The translations under genes and the position numbers were made by a program. From contig NZ_WXVU01000023.1 in the NCBI RefSeq assembly GCF_009900745.1, forward strand, positions 1-64,000: a DNA stretch of 64,000 bases. Reading direction: 5' to 3'. The notes beneath the pieces are model-generated. The model ran no database searches. It was not told where the DNA came from and saw only the letters and a program-made list of their open reading frames with translations. Positions 33,545 to 42,912 of the stretch are shown here, in pieces (position 1 is the first letter of the stretch; the number at the start of each line of letters is the position of its first letter). The DNA comes from Chryseobacterium sp. c4a (GTDB lineage Bacteria; Bacteroidota; Bacteroidia; Flavobacteriales; Weeksellaceae).

Positions 33545-33559
33545 CTACTAATTTAGTGG
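33545..33559. promoter_or_regulatory. Imperfect palindrome upstream of the susCD promoter
   Basis: CTACTAATTTAGTGG is a 7-base inverted repeat with one central base and one mismatch, about 55 bases upstream of the -7 box, where an activator might bind. Confidence 0.4.
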
Positions 33560-33735
33560 GGTAATTGAAATTTTGTGCAAAATATTGAATTTTAAAGAAG
33601 GTAATGTGTTGTTTTTTAATGCGTTATATTCTTGTAAATATTTGTTTTAAAATTAGAAAAAAATCCATTTTTAGTAGTTGAATAAAAATTAACATTATAA
33701 GTCTATTGTTTTTGTAGACTTTTTATGTATTTTAC
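33560..33735. other. AT-rich spacer with a terminator-like hairpin
   Basis: No ORF seen. AGTCTA (33700-33705) and TAGACT (33715-33720) form a short hairpin followed by TTTTTA. Confidence 0.35.
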
Positions 33736-33836
33736 GCCCGATTTCTTTTGTGGGAGCTATTTCCCGCTATCCACTCATACTCCTCACGCCAGGCTATGGC
33801 TTGGACGTGTTGCGGGGTAACCGTTACTATCGGGGC
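33736..33836. repeat. GC-rich structured element, possible interspersed repeat
   Basis: A 101-base island, clearly richer in GC than its flanks, is closed by GCCCGAT at the left and ATCGGGGC at the right, which pair with one bulge. Inside lie three further hairpins: GGGA/TCCC at 33752-33765, CACGCCAGGC with GGCTTGG-A-CGTG at 33785-33809, and GTAACCGTTAC at 33817-33827. The layout is that of a folded RNA or a small non-autonomous repeat. Similar text seems familiar from other Flavobacteriia genomes, but I cannot verify that here. Confidence 0.5.
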
Positions 33837-33987
33837 TAGAGGCAGGATGATGAAGAGGAAAAATATGTCGTTAAAAGGTTATCATTTGTTTTTTTTTCAG
33901 ATAGAAACACTTTTACCAAAAAATTAATTATATTTTTGAATACTGTATTGGCAAAGTACTTTTTGCTGATGACAGGTTAGTATTATT

Positions 33988-35493
33988 ATGAGAAAATACC
34001 TTACCTATATATTAATGTTGGGGTTTCCTCTGTTAGGAGCCCAAACTAAAGTAGCAGAAAAGTCTACTTATCAAGAGAACTGGACATTGCTGGATCAAGA
34101 AAATGCAGCAATAGCCTTTGATGCAGATGTAAAATTATCTGATGCTGAGATTGCTTTAGATAAAAAACTATTTCAGATCAGGAAACAGTTTCTTATTGAA
34201 ACAGAAAAACAGCATATTCCACTATATAATCGTTCTTTTAATGAAATAAAACCATTGATAGAATCCAGTAAGTTGTTTAAGATCATTCAAACAATGCCTA
34301 AAGGAGGGCTGCTCCACACACACAGTGGCGGGTTGGCTAATGCAGAATGGTTGATAGCGACAGCTAGAAAATATAAAGAATGCTATGTGTATGACCAACA
34401 AGACAATGATAAATTCATTTTCGGTCAGTTAGGCTTCTTTGAAAATGGAAAAGTTCCAAAAGGATTTGTTAATCTAGATAAAAAGCTAAGTTCAGATGCC
34501 GGTTTTGAAAAGAAACTGTATGATCTTCTCCTTTTAAAAAGAGATAATCTTTGTTCTTACACAGACTATTGGATTGAGTTTGAAAAACGTTTCCAACGCA
34601 TCAACTTGTTATTGCCTTATCGTCCTTTTTTCAAGGAATATTATTTAAAAGGCTTTCAGGATCTAGCTAAAGATCATGTGCAGCATGTGGAGATCAGATA
34701 TGTTTTTAATGAACTCTACGATTTTGAACATGGGAAATATCCATTGGAAAAGTCCATTACAGATCTACAGGATATTGTAAAGCAAATGCGTCAGTCGGAT
34801 CCTCAGTTCAGTCTGAAGTTGATCTATTCGAGTTTTAAATTTTTAGATTCCGACAGTATTGAAAAAGAACTTGAGATTGCTTTTAAGTTAAAAAAACAAT
34901 TCCCGGATATGATTTCAGGTTTTGATCTTGTTGCCGATGAAGCAGCCGGAAACAGCATCAATTCTTTCCAGAAAAACTGGACGAAAATTAATGAAATTAC
35001 TAAAAAATCAGGAATAGAAATGCCTTTGTTCCTTCATGCGGGAGAAAGCACTTCCATTTTCAATAAAAACATACTGGATATTACTTTATTGAACAACCAG
35101 AGAATTGGGCATGGTCTTAATCTGATCTACTTCCCAAAATCTATGGAGCTAATTAAAAAACAGAATAAATTGGTAGAAGTAAGTCCAATCAGTAACCAAA
35201 TCCTAGGATATGTAAGTGATATGAGAAACCATCCGGCAAGAGTTTTACTGAGCAATGGAGTACAATGCTCTATTAATAGTGATGACCCTGCCGTATATGG
35301 CTATGAAGGATTAAGTTACGACTTTTGGATGGCCTATGTATATTGGGAATTGGATGTAAAAGCATTAAAGAAATTGGTTCTCAATTCTATTAACTACTCT
35401 TCTTTGAATAAAAATGAGAAAAAACAATCTTTAGAATCTCTGAATAAACAGTGGAATGATTTTGTTCAGAAAACCAATCAGGAACTAAATTAA
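33988..35493 (+). CDS. Exported adenosine deaminase-like amidohydrolase (ADGF type)
   Basis: 501 residues with a signal peptide (MRKYLTYILMLGFPLLGA, cut before QTKVA). The metal-binding HxH is His110/His112 in GGLLHTHSGG. Later motifs are FLHAGES, IGHGLNL, VEVSPISNQILGY and NSDDPAVYG, which supply the zinc ligands and catalytic residues of the adenosine deaminase family. Length and export fit the secreted ADGF/CECR1-like branch. It would convert adenosine to inosine outside the cytoplasm, for nucleoside salvage. It is monocistronic and lies beside the susCD operon, transcribed away from it. Confidence 0.9.
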   Translation: MRKYLTYILMLGFPLLGAQTKVAEKSTYQENWTLLDQENAAIAFDADVKLSDAEIALDKKLFQIRKQFLIETEKQHIPLYNRSFNEIKPLIESSKLFKIIQTMPKGGLLHTHSGGLANAEWLIATARKYKECYVYDQQDNDKFIFGQLGFFENGKVPKGFVNLDKKLSSDAGFEKKLYDLLLLKRDNLCSYTDYWIEFEKRFQRINLLLPYRPFFKEYYLKGFQDLAKDHVQHVEIRYVFNELYDFEHGKYPLEKSITDLQDIVKQMRQSDPQFSLKLIYSSFKFLDSDSIEKELEIAFKLKKQFPDMISGFDLVADEAAGNSINSFQKNWTKINEITKKSGIEMPLFLHAGESTSIFNKNILDITLLNNQRIGHGLNLIYFPKSMELIKKQNKLVEVSPISNQILGYVSDMRNHPARVLLSNGVQCSINSDDPAVYGYEGLSYDFWMAYVYWELDVKALKKLVLNSINYSSLNKNEKKQSLESLNKQWNDFVQKTNQELN

Positions 35494-35919
35494 TGATCTA
35501 ACGGAAAAAATAACAACTTTTTACTGTTAACTTATAAATATAGTAGCATCATTTTTTAAATGGTGCTATTTCTTAATATAAATTAAGTTATGTTTTATGG
35601 TATCAATGAAATTGATTCTTTTTAAGCGGGCGCATAGCCATAATTTTTTATCAGGAGTAAATATCCTCTCTTTGATCCAGTTAACTCCTCTTTATCGTTG
35701 TAAAATCTGCGAAATCCATGAGTTTAGAGGGAAATTAAAATAAATTACCTGGAATTCATTGCTGCAAAAGCTCATAACAGTCATTTTTATCTTGAAATTT
35801 TCAAAACAGAGATTCTGTTACAACTTCCCTTAATTGAGATACTCTGATGATTTCTGTTCTTCTGAACTTTGCCTTATCAAAATAACGGGATATAATATTA
35901 ACCGGAAAAGTAAAACAAT
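35494..35919. other. Intergenic region after the deaminase gene
   Basis: Contains the terminator at 35543-35575. The remaining 340 bases show no ORF or repeat that I can support. Confidence 0.5.
35543..35575 (+). terminator. Terminator after the deaminase gene
   Basis: TAGCATCATTT pairs with AAATGGTGCTA, followed by TTTCTT. It is the same stem as at 27923-27957. Confidence 0.75.
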
Positions 35920-36855
35920 ATGCAAACAATATTAGGAGCCAATGGACAGATTGGTGAAGAGCTGGCAAGAGAACTAAAAAGAAACTTTACTTCAGATATC
36001 CGAATTGTCAGCAGAGATGCAAAGAAAGTAAACGATACTGATGAGGTGTTTTCCGCAGATTTATCTATTCGTGAAAAAGCTATTGAAGCTGTAAAAGGAA
36101 GTGAAATTGCTTACTTTACACTGGGCCTTTCGATAAGTTCAGATCTTTGGGAAAAACAATTTCCACTGATACTTCAAAATGTAATTGATGCCTGTAAGAT
36201 CAACGGAACAAAACTGGTGTTTTTTGACAACACCTATATGTATCCACAAGATGGCCGTGTTTTGAACGAAAATACAGTATTTGATCCAGTGGGAAGAAAG
36301 GGACGAGTAAGACGGAAAATGGCCGAAATGGTATTGAGAGAAATAGAATCCGGTGAGTTGGAAGCGGTAATCTGCCGTGCTCCTGAATTTTATGGCCCTG
36401 GAAAAACACAAAGTATTACCAATACATTGATTTTTAATCATATCAAAGAAGGAAAAAAATTGAAAGTTCCATTGAGTGCAAGTAAAAGAAGAAGTCTCAT
36501 CTGGACACCGGATGCGAGCCGTGCAACCTCTTTAATTGGAAATACACCGGATGCATTTGGACAAACCTGGCATTTACCAGTGGATAAAAGCCACCCAACC
36601 TATAACGAATTTATTAGAATAGCGTCTGAAGTTTATGATAAAGATCTGAAGTATTCAGCTGTACCTAAGTTTATATTTAAGATAGGTGCTTTATTCAATA
36701 AAAAAGTAAAGGAATTATTGGAGCTGCTTCCAAGATATGAGCATGATAATATCTTTGATGATTCAAAGTTCAGAAAAAGATTTCCTGAATTTCAGGTGAC
36801 TCTTTATAAACAAGGAATCAGCCAGATTAAAAGCGAACAGCTTTCCGGAAAATAA
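35920..36855 (+). CDS. NAD(P)-binding epimerase/reductase of the extended SDR type
   Basis: 311 residues. The N-terminal dinucleotide motif GANGQIGEE at residues 6-14 is of the GxxGxxG kind used by extended or atypical SDRs. FFDNTYMYPQDG supplies a Tyr at the family's catalytic place, and PEFYGPGKTQS is the substrate-side loop typical of this group. The usual YxxxK is not seen, so it may be an atypical SDR. The substrate is unknown. An AraC regulator follows 84 bases downstream on the same strand. Confidence 0.85.
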   Translation: MQTILGANGQIGEELARELKRNFTSDIRIVSRDAKKVNDTDEVFSADLSIREKAIEAVKGSEIAYFTLGLSISSDLWEKQFPLILQNVIDACKINGTKLVFFDNTYMYPQDGRVLNENTVFDPVGRKGRVRRKMAEMVLREIESGELEAVICRAPEFYGPGKTQSITNTLIFNHIKEGKKLKVPLSASKRRSLIWTPDASRATSLIGNTPDAFGQTWHLPVDKSHPTYNEFIRIASEVYDKDLKYSAVPKFIFKIGALFNKKVKELLELLPRYEHDNIFDDSKFRKRFPEFQVTLYKQGISQIKSEQLSGK

Positions 36856-36939
36856 TAAAATTGTAACTTAGTATGAGTTATCTTTTAAAACCACATAAAT
36901 TTCTATTGGGGTTAAAAAAAATAAATTAGAAATTCAGTA

Positions 36940-37851
36940 ATGAAAACACCCATAAAAATTTCATCAATCAATGCGATGCATCAGGTTCTGGGATTGAAAA
37001 AGCCATCCAACCCACTGATCAGTGTATTCAGTTTTAATGATGTGAAATTAAAATCAGAGACTATTCTCAGTGCAATAATAACAGATTTTTATGCTGTAGC
37101 CCTTAAGAAAGACTGTGCAGGAGGTAAGTTTAAATATGGTCAGCAGTATTATGATTTTGACGAGGGTATTATGTATTTTACTGCTCCACAGCAGGTCTTA
37201 CAATTTGAAGATATTCTTCTGAATGAAGTGGAGGGTTTTGTATTGGTTGTACATCCTGATTTTCTTCAAAGTTATCCTCTGGCATCCCAAATTAAAGACT
37301 ATGGCTTTTTCTCCTATACCGCCAATGAAGCCCTATTCCTTTCTGAGAAAGAAGAAAAATCGATTATGGATATTATTGTAAATATAGAACAGGAGATCGA
37401 TGCAAATATGGATTCTTTTACACAAGATCTGCTGGTATCCAACCTGGATTTATTGTTGAAATATTGTGATCGTTTTTATAACCGACAGTTTTTAACCCGT
37501 AAAAAAGTGAATAATGATCTGCTTTCAAAGCTGGAAACCCTTTTGGATGAATGTTTTAAAAATGATAAGCTGATCATTAATGGAATTCCTACCGTTCATT
37601 TTGTGGCTGAAAAACTTAATCTAAGTGCGAATTATCTCAGTGATATGCTTCGGGTACAGACAGGGCAGACTACCCAGCAGCATATTCAAAATCGTTTGAT
37701 TCAAAAAGCTAAAGAACTACTTTCCACAACAGAAATGTCGGTTTCAGAAATTGCTTATCAATTAGGATTTGAGCATCCACAGTCTTTTCACCGTTTGTTT
37801 AAAAACCGTACCTCTTTTTCACCCTTGGAATTTAGAGCTTCATTTTTATAA
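36940..37851 (+). CDS. AraC-family transcriptional regulator
   Basis: 303 residues. The N-terminal half is a cupin-like sensing region (YYDFDEGIMYFTAPQQVLQF). The C-terminal AraC domain spans about 200-303 with two HTH units: HFVAEKLNLSANYLSDMLRV and MSVSEIAYQLGFEHPQSFHR. The end, NRTSFSPLEFRASFL, is the usual closing motif. It lies behind the SDR-type gene in the same direction and is likely its regulator or partner. The ligand is unknown. Confidence 0.95.
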   Translation: MKTPIKISSINAMHQVLGLKKPSNPLISVFSFNDVKLKSETILSAIITDFYAVALKKDCAGGKFKYGQQYYDFDEGIMYFTAPQQVLQFEDILLNEVEGFVLVVHPDFLQSYPLASQIKDYGFFSYTANEALFLSEKEEKSIMDIIVNIEQEIDANMDSFTQDLLVSNLDLLLKYCDRFYNRQFLTRKKVNNDLLSKLETLLDECFKNDKLIINGIPTVHFVAEKLNLSANYLSDMLRVQTGQTTQQHIQNRLIQKAKELLSTTEMSVSEIAYQLGFEHPQSFHRLFKNRTSFSPLEFRASFL

Positions 37852-37983
37852 ATAAGATGATTTGTGGTAATTACTCTGTAGAGTTTAGAAAACAATGATT
37901 TTTTTGATGCAAAGCTTTAAGAATTTTATGTTATATTTTTAAGGAAGCAAAGATGGAATCAAGACAATGACTCTATAAAATAT

Positions 37984-38005
37984 ACCCGTACCCAACAGTA
38001 CGGGC
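37984..38005. terminator. Hairpin between convergent genes
   Basis: CCCGTAC pairs with GTACGGG around CCAACA. T-rich sequence follows only on the minus side (TATATTTTATAG), so it probably ends the prp-mms-queH operon. No clear U tract. Confidence 0.45.
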
Positions 38006-38092
38006 ATACAATTTATTGAAGACCATTGGGGTCATTTGTATCGTAGTATAATGAAATGATTTTATCTAGCTGAGATCAATAAAAAGATATTT

Positions 38093-38746
38093 TCAGTCTT
38101 TACCATAATATTTTTCGCCCAATTTTATTTTCTCTCTTCCTGTTTCCACCCGCCATTTATTGGTATCTCTTAAAGAATAGGCACAGCCGCAATATTCCTG
38201 CATATAAAACTGTTCCTCCTTGCTAATGTCAAGCATACGCTTTGAACCGCCTTTTTTTCTCCAGTTGTAGGTCCAATAAGTAATTCCTTCATAATGACCG
38301 GCAGCACGAATTCCGCAATCATTGATTTGTTCCATGTTTTTCCAACGGGAAATGCCCAGTGAGCTGGAAATGATATCAAATCCGTTTTCATAGGCATACA
38401 ATGCAGTCCGTTCAAAGCGCATATCAAAACACATGGTACATCGGATTCCTCTTTCGGGTTCCCATTCCATACCTTTTGCTCTGGCGAACCAATCATCCAC
38501 ATCATAATCAGCATCAACGAAAGGAATGTTATGTTTTTCTGCAAAACGTATATTTTCTTCTTTCCTTAAATCATATTCTTTCTTTGGATGAATATTAGGA
38601 TTATGAAAAAATAGGGTAAACTCTATACCTGATGCAATGATGGCTTCCATTACTTCTCCTGAGCACGGGGCACAACAGGAATGCAGCAGCAGCTTTTTGC
38701 CTCCTTCCGGCAATACTAATTTCTCTCTTTCAAAATTCATTTTCAT
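38093..38746 (-). CDS. queH: Epoxyqueuosine reductase QueH
   Basis: 217 residues. The family's cysteine set is present: C24, C25 and C28 in LLHSCCAPCSGEV, a pair in RCTMCFD near 101-104, and CGCAYS near 190. The central DYDVDDWFARAKGMEWEPER motif is also typical of QueH (DUF208), which performs the last step of queuosine synthesis in tRNA, using an Fe-S cluster and no B12. It is 2 bases downstream of the crotonase gene, so it rides at the end of the valine operon. It is the B12-independent alternative to QueG, which fits an operon under B12 control. Confidence 0.93.
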   Translation of the reverse strand: MKMNFEREKLVLPEGGKKLLLHSCCAPCSGEVMEAIIASGIEFTLFFHNPNIHPKKEYDLRKEENIRFAEKHNIPFVDADYDVDDWFARAKGMEWEPERGIRCTMCFDMRFERTALYAYENGFDIISSSLGISRWKNMEQINDCGIRAAGHYEGITYWTYNWRKKGGSKRMLDISKEEQFYMQEYCGCAYSLRDTNKWRVETGREKIKLGEKYYGKD

Positions 38747-38748
38747 TA

Positions 38749-39531
38749 TTATTTCCCTGTAAATTCAGGATTTCTTTTTTCTATAAATGCGCCTATGCCT
38801 TCGTTATGGTCTTGGGTTGTAAACAACTCACCAAATAAGGCGGCTTCTTGTTTCAGTCCGTCTGCAATATGCAGTTCAAAGCCTGTATTTAATGATTGTT
38901 TTGCTTTAGTTACAGCTACAGGCCCTCTTGAAGCGATGGTTTCTGCTAGTTTTTTAGCCTCACTCAGGAGTTCTTCCGGTGCAATGACACGGTTGACAAA
39001 GCCAAATTCTTTACAGGCTGCTGCTGAATAAAATTCGCCTGAGAAAACCATTTCTCTTGCTTTATACAGACCAATGGCTCTTGGAAGTCTTTGTGTTCCG
39101 CCAAAACAAGGTAATAAGCCTAAGGTAACTTCAGGCAGTCCGAATTTAGCTTTTTCGCTGGCCAGAATAATGTCGCAGGATAATGCCAGTTCACAGCCGC
39201 CACCTAGTGCAAAGCCGTTCACTGCTCCAATAACAGCCATCGGTAATTCTTCAATAGCATTAAATGCAGTTTGTGCCATGATGGAAAAGGTTTCAGCTTC
39301 CTGAGGAGTCATTCCCTGCATGGCCTTGATATCCGCACCTGCAACAAAAGCTTTTTCGCCAGAACCTGTGATGATCAGAACACGAATGTCTGGGGTTGTT
39401 TTTATCTGATCGGCAAATATTTTTAGTTCTTTTAAAACAACTTCATTCAAGGCATTTAAGGCTTGTGGACGGTTAATAGTCAGTGTTCCGACATATCCCT
39501 GTTGTTCATATAATAGTGTTTCGAAATTCAT
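38749..39531 (-). CDS. Enoyl-CoA hydratase/crotonase family protein
   Basis: 260 residues. The oxyanion hole residues are in AFVAGADIKAM and FALGGGCELALSCD, and both catalytic Glu are present (GCELAL and GLPEVTLG). These are the marks of a true hydratase rather than an isomerase. In this operon it is the likely hydratase for methacrylyl-CoA in valine breakdown, converting it to 3-hydroxyisobutyryl-CoA. It is followed by queH after 2 bases and preceded by mmsB by 44 bases. The substrate is inferred from context. Confidence 0.92.
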   Translation of the reverse strand: MNFETLLYEQQGYVGTLTINRPQALNALNEVVLKELKIFADQIKTTPDIRVLIITGSGEKAFVAGADIKAMQGMTPQEAETFSIMAQTAFNAIEELPMAVIGAVNGFALGGGCELALSCDIILASEKAKFGLPEVTLGLLPCFGGTQRLPRAIGLYKAREMVFSGEFYSAAACKEFGFVNRVIAPEELLSEAKKLAETIASRGPVAVTKAKQSLNTGFELHIADGLKQEAALFGELFTTQDHNEGIGAFIEKRNPEFTGK

Positions 39532-39575
39532 TGTATCTGGTTTTAGTGTATGGGATGATTTTTAGGGAAGTGGAA

Positions 39576-40478
39576 TTAGTTTCCGTTTTCTACGTTTAAT
39601 TTCCCATTTAAAAATTGGATAATACTTGAAAAATCTATAGCTCCATTTCCGGATTCGCTCCACATTCTATATAAATTTAAAGCGGCATTTCCCAGTGGAG
39701 TAGAGGTTTTGGTTTCCAATCCTGCTTCTGCTGCCAGTCCTAAATCTTTGGTCATCAGATCTACAGCAAATCCTCCTGAATATTCTCTTGATGCAGGAGC
39801 ATTCTCCATCACGCCAGGGTATGGATTGTATACTTCTAAAGACCAGTTTTTACCGGAACTTTTCTGCATGATTTCACTTAATGTTTTAGGATCTAATCCA
39901 TGTCGGATTCCTAAATTAATAGCTTCAGAAGTTCCAATCATGTGGATGGCCAATAACATATTATTACAAATTTTTGCCACCTGACCGGCTCCGGAATCTC
40001 CTGCATGGAATATATTTTGTCCCATACATTTTAAAATAGGTCTTGCTTTTTCATAATCTTCGGTTTTACCACCTACAATAAAAGTTAATGTTCCGGCTTT
40101 TGCTCCGGCTGTACCTCCGGAAACAGGAGCATCTATCATTTTACAGCCTTTAGATGCTGCAAGTTTAGCAACTGAACGGGCTGTTACAGCATCAATGGTA
40201 CTGCTGTCGATTAATAATGTATTAGGTTGTAAATTGTTGACAAATTCTTCAGAATACAATTCAGCAACGTGTTTTCCGGAAGGAAGCATCGTGATGACTG
40301 CCTCTGCATTTTTAACAGCTTCCAAAGCTGAGCCTGAAATGTGTCCACCTGCAGAAACTAATGCTTCTAAAGCGGCATGTGAAAGGTCAAATCCGGTTAC
40401 AGAATGACCGTTTTTTACTAAGTTTGCGGCCATAGGCCCGCCCATATTTCCTAATCCTATGAATGCTATATTGGACAT
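39576..40478 (-). CDS. mmsB: 3-hydroxyisobutyrate dehydrogenase
   Basis: 300 residues from the ATG at 40478 (MSNIAFIGLGNMGGPMAANL); an upstream in-frame Met at 40538 adds 20 residues of no family character. The NAD-binding GLGNMGGPMAANL is at the N-terminus, DAPVSGGTAGAKAGTL is the substrate-binding loop, and the catalytic Lys lies in GQVAKICNNMLLA near 170. It oxidises 3-hydroxyisobutyrate to methylmalonate semialdehyde in valine catabolism. The neighbours supply the step before (HIBCH) and after (mmsA). Confidence 0.95.
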   Translation of the reverse strand: MSNIAFIGLGNMGGPMAANLVKNGHSVTGFDLSHAALEALVSAGGHISGSALEAVKNAEAVITMLPSGKHVAELYSEEFVNNLQPNTLLIDSSTIDAVTARSVAKLAASKGCKMIDAPVSGGTAGAKAGTLTFIVGGKTEDYEKARPILKCMGQNIFHAGDSGAGQVAKICNNMLLAIHMIGTSEAINLGIRHGLDPKTLSEIMQKSSGKNWSLEVYNPYPGVMENAPASREYSGGFAVDLMTKDLGLAAEAGLETKTSTPLGNAALNLYRMWSESGNGAIDFSSIIQFLNGKLNVENGN

Positions 40479-40539
40479 AATTATTTCTTTGAGGGTTACA
40501 AAATGATTTAAATTGAATTGAAAAAAGAATGAGGACAAT

Positions 40540-41646
40540 TTAAGATCCGATCACGACTTCTTTATTCACTTTCCATTCTCCGATGATCCATTCAAAATAA
40601 GAACTTACCCATTCCTGAGTGATCTCATCTAAGGTGGCAGGATGCCACTTTGGAGACTGATCTTTATCTACTAATAATGCTCGTACTCCTTCTGCAAAAT
40701 CAGGATGAATACAACATTGGGAGGATAGATTCAGTTCAGATTGAAAAACTTCTTCCAGGCTTAGATCTTTCCCTTGTTTCAGTTGTCTGAAAATAATGTG
40801 AGCTGAACTGGGAGAACCGGCTTCAAAACTTTTAATTCCGGCATTGATCCATTCATCTTTTTCGGGAGAATTGATTAATATTTCTCTGAATTGTTCCAAT
40901 GTTTCAGCCTTTTCAAACTGTTCTACAAAATCCTGATGCAAGGCTGCCTGTGATTCCGGAACAGAAACCTCCTTGGAAATATTTTTTAATATTTCAGAAA
41001 CGGTTTTGTGGTGATTGTCATTCCATTCTGTACGTTCTAATTCGTTGAAGATGGTTTCTTTTGATGAAGATGATACATAATAGTCTGCCAGTCCTAAAAA
41101 TTTGCAATCCGCTCCATCCAGTCTGGCACCTGTTAATCCTAAATACAATCCATAAGCGGATGGCATTTTATTTAAAAACCAAGTTGCTCCCACATCCGGA
41201 TACAATCCAATTGTAATTTCCGGCATGGCGAGTTTACTTCTTTCCGTTACAATACGATGTGATGCACCCACCATAATTCCGATTCCGCCTCCCATTACAA
41301 TTCCGTGTCCCCAAACGATAATAGGTTTAGGATAGGTATGTATAGTGTAATCTACCTGATATTCTTTTGAAAAGAAATCAAAGCAATCCTGTGGTACCTG
41401 AGAATCATCAATAGCTCTTTGTGCAATGATAGCATCATGCAATTGTCTTACATCACCTCCTGCACACAAGGCTTTTTCACCTGCCCCCTGAATAAACAGG
41501 CAGGCTATTTCATCGGAATTTTTCCAGTCTTCCAAAACTGCTTTTAATTCTTCAATCATAGGTAATGACAAAGAATTGAGTGTTTTTTCAGAATTAAGAG
41601 TGATGATTCCGACTTTATTTTTTATTTCTGTAAGTAGTAAACTCAT
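40540..41646 (-). CDS. 3-hydroxyisobutyryl-CoA hydrolase
   Basis: 368 residues, longer than ordinary crotonases and of the size typical of HIBCH. Crotonase-fold signatures are CAGGDVRQLHDA, GGGIGIMVGASHRIVTE and PEITIGLYPDVGATWFLNKM. The distinctive C-terminal EGVRALLVDKDQSPKWHPAT is characteristic of HIBYL-CoA hydrolases. It releases 3-hydroxyisobutyrate from its CoA thioester, which lets mmsB act on the free acid. It lies 62 bases before mmsB and 16 after the acyl-CoA dehydrogenase. Confidence 0.92.
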   Translation of the reverse strand: MSLLLTEIKNKVGIITLNSEKTLNSLSLPMIEELKAVLEDWKNSDEIACLFIQGAGEKALCAGGDVRQLHDAIIAQRAIDDSQVPQDCFDFFSKEYQVDYTIHTYPKPIIVWGHGIVMGGGIGIMVGASHRIVTERSKLAMPEITIGLYPDVGATWFLNKMPSAYGLYLGLTGARLDGADCKFLGLADYYVSSSSKETIFNELERTEWNDNHHKTVSEILKNISKEVSVPESQAALHQDFVEQFEKAETLEQFREILINSPEKDEWINAGIKSFEAGSPSSAHIIFRQLKQGKDLSLEEVFQSELNLSSQCCIHPDFAEGVRALLVDKDQSPKWHPATLDEITQEWVSSYFEWIIGEWKVNKEVVIGS

Positions 41647-41661
41647 TTTTTATGATTTGAA

Positions 41662-42822
41662 TTAACGAATTTGTAAAGTAGCTCCTTCTTCGAGTATCTT
41701 TCTTGAAATAACGAGCTTCATAATCTCATTAGTACCTTCTACTACCTGATGCACTCGGGCATCACGCATTAAACGTTCTACAGGGAAATCCTGTGTACAG
41801 CCATAGCCCCCCAATATCTGCAGCGCTTCATTACAGATGCTGAAGCACATATCGGTAGCCAGTCGCTTAGCCATGGCACAGTAAGTCGTTGCATTGGGAT
41901 CTTTAGAATCAAGTTTAAAGGCTGCCAACTGTACCATTTGACGGGCCGCTACCAGTTCTGTCGCCATATCTGCAATTTTAAACTGTAATGACTGAAACTG
42001 TGCCAATGATTTTCCAAACTGCTGTCTTTCGTGCATATAGCGCTGAGCCTGATTGATGGCTCCCTGAGCAGCTCCTACAGAGCATGTTCCGATATTGATT
42101 CGGCCACCGTCCAATCCTTTCAGGGCAATTTTAAATCCTTCTCCTAAGGTACCTAAAAGATATTTCTCATCCACTTCTACATGATCGAGAAATACAAAAC
42201 GGGTAGGCTGGGTATTCCATCCCAGTTTTTTCTCTTTTTCACCAAAGCTGATTCCCGGGCTGTTAGCAGGTACTACAAAAGCACTGATCCCTTTTGCACC
42301 GGAGTTTTCTGTACGCGCCATCACAATAAGAATATCACTTTCGCCAGCTCCTGAAATGAAAGCCTTTGTTCCGTTAATGATATATTTATTTTCCTTTTTC
42401 GTAGCAGTCGTTTTCAAGCCTGCGGCATCAGATCCTGATCCGGGCTCAGTAAGGCAATAAGAGCCAAGTAGTGTTCCGGAAGCCAATTTTGAACAGAATT
42501 CTTTTCTGATTTCATCATTCCCAAACTCGTCAATCATCCACGACACCATATTGTGAATGGTTATATAAGCGGTGGTGGAAGGACAAGCAGCGGCTAATTC
42601 TTCAAATATAATGGCGGCATCAAGCCGTGATAATCCCAAACCTCCGGCGTTTTCACTTGTATAGACTCCACAAAATCCCAATTCACCGGCTTTGGTTATA
42701 GCTTCTCTTGGAAATATCTTTTGGGCATCCCATTCTGAAGCATAAGGTGTGAGCTCTTTTTCAGCGAACTTTCTAGCGGCATCCTGAAATGCCAGTTGTT
42801 CATCACTTAGGTTAAATTCCAT
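41662..42822 (-). CDS. Acyl-CoA dehydrogenase (probably isobutyryl-CoA)
   Basis: 386 residues, full length. Flavin and substrate motifs include CLTEPGSGSDAAGLKT near 135-150 and GGYGCTQDFPVERLMRDARV near 335-355, and the catalytic Glu lies in QVVEGTNEIMKLV near 362-368. The short-chain or branched-chain type is suggested by the operon, where the next enzymes take 3-hydroxyisobutyryl-CoA and methylmalonate semialdehyde. It oxidises the acyl-CoA to the enoyl-CoA and passes electrons to ETF. Isobutyryl-CoA as the substrate is inferred. Confidence 0.93.
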   Translation of the reverse strand: MEFNLSDEQLAFQDAARKFAEKELTPYASEWDAQKIFPREAITKAGELGFCGVYTSENAGGLGLSRLDAAIIFEELAAACPSTTAYITIHNMVSWMIDEFGNDEIRKEFCSKLASGTLLGSYCLTEPGSGSDAAGLKTTATKKENKYIINGTKAFISGAGESDILIVMARTENSGAKGISAFVVPANSPGISFGEKEKKLGWNTQPTRFVFLDHVEVDEKYLLGTLGEGFKIALKGLDGGRINIGTCSVGAAQGAINQAQRYMHERQQFGKSLAQFQSLQFKIADMATELVAARQMVQLAAFKLDSKDPNATTYCAMAKRLATDMCFSICNEALQILGGYGCTQDFPVERLMRDARVHQVVEGTNEIMKLVISRKILEEGATLQIR

Positions 42823-42912
42823 AATTTTTAAGGTTTAAAATTTGAATTGAAAGTGCTCACATCGTGAATGGGGACTTGCCTCTTATTTTCAGTTGCCCAC
42901 TTTCATCATGTA

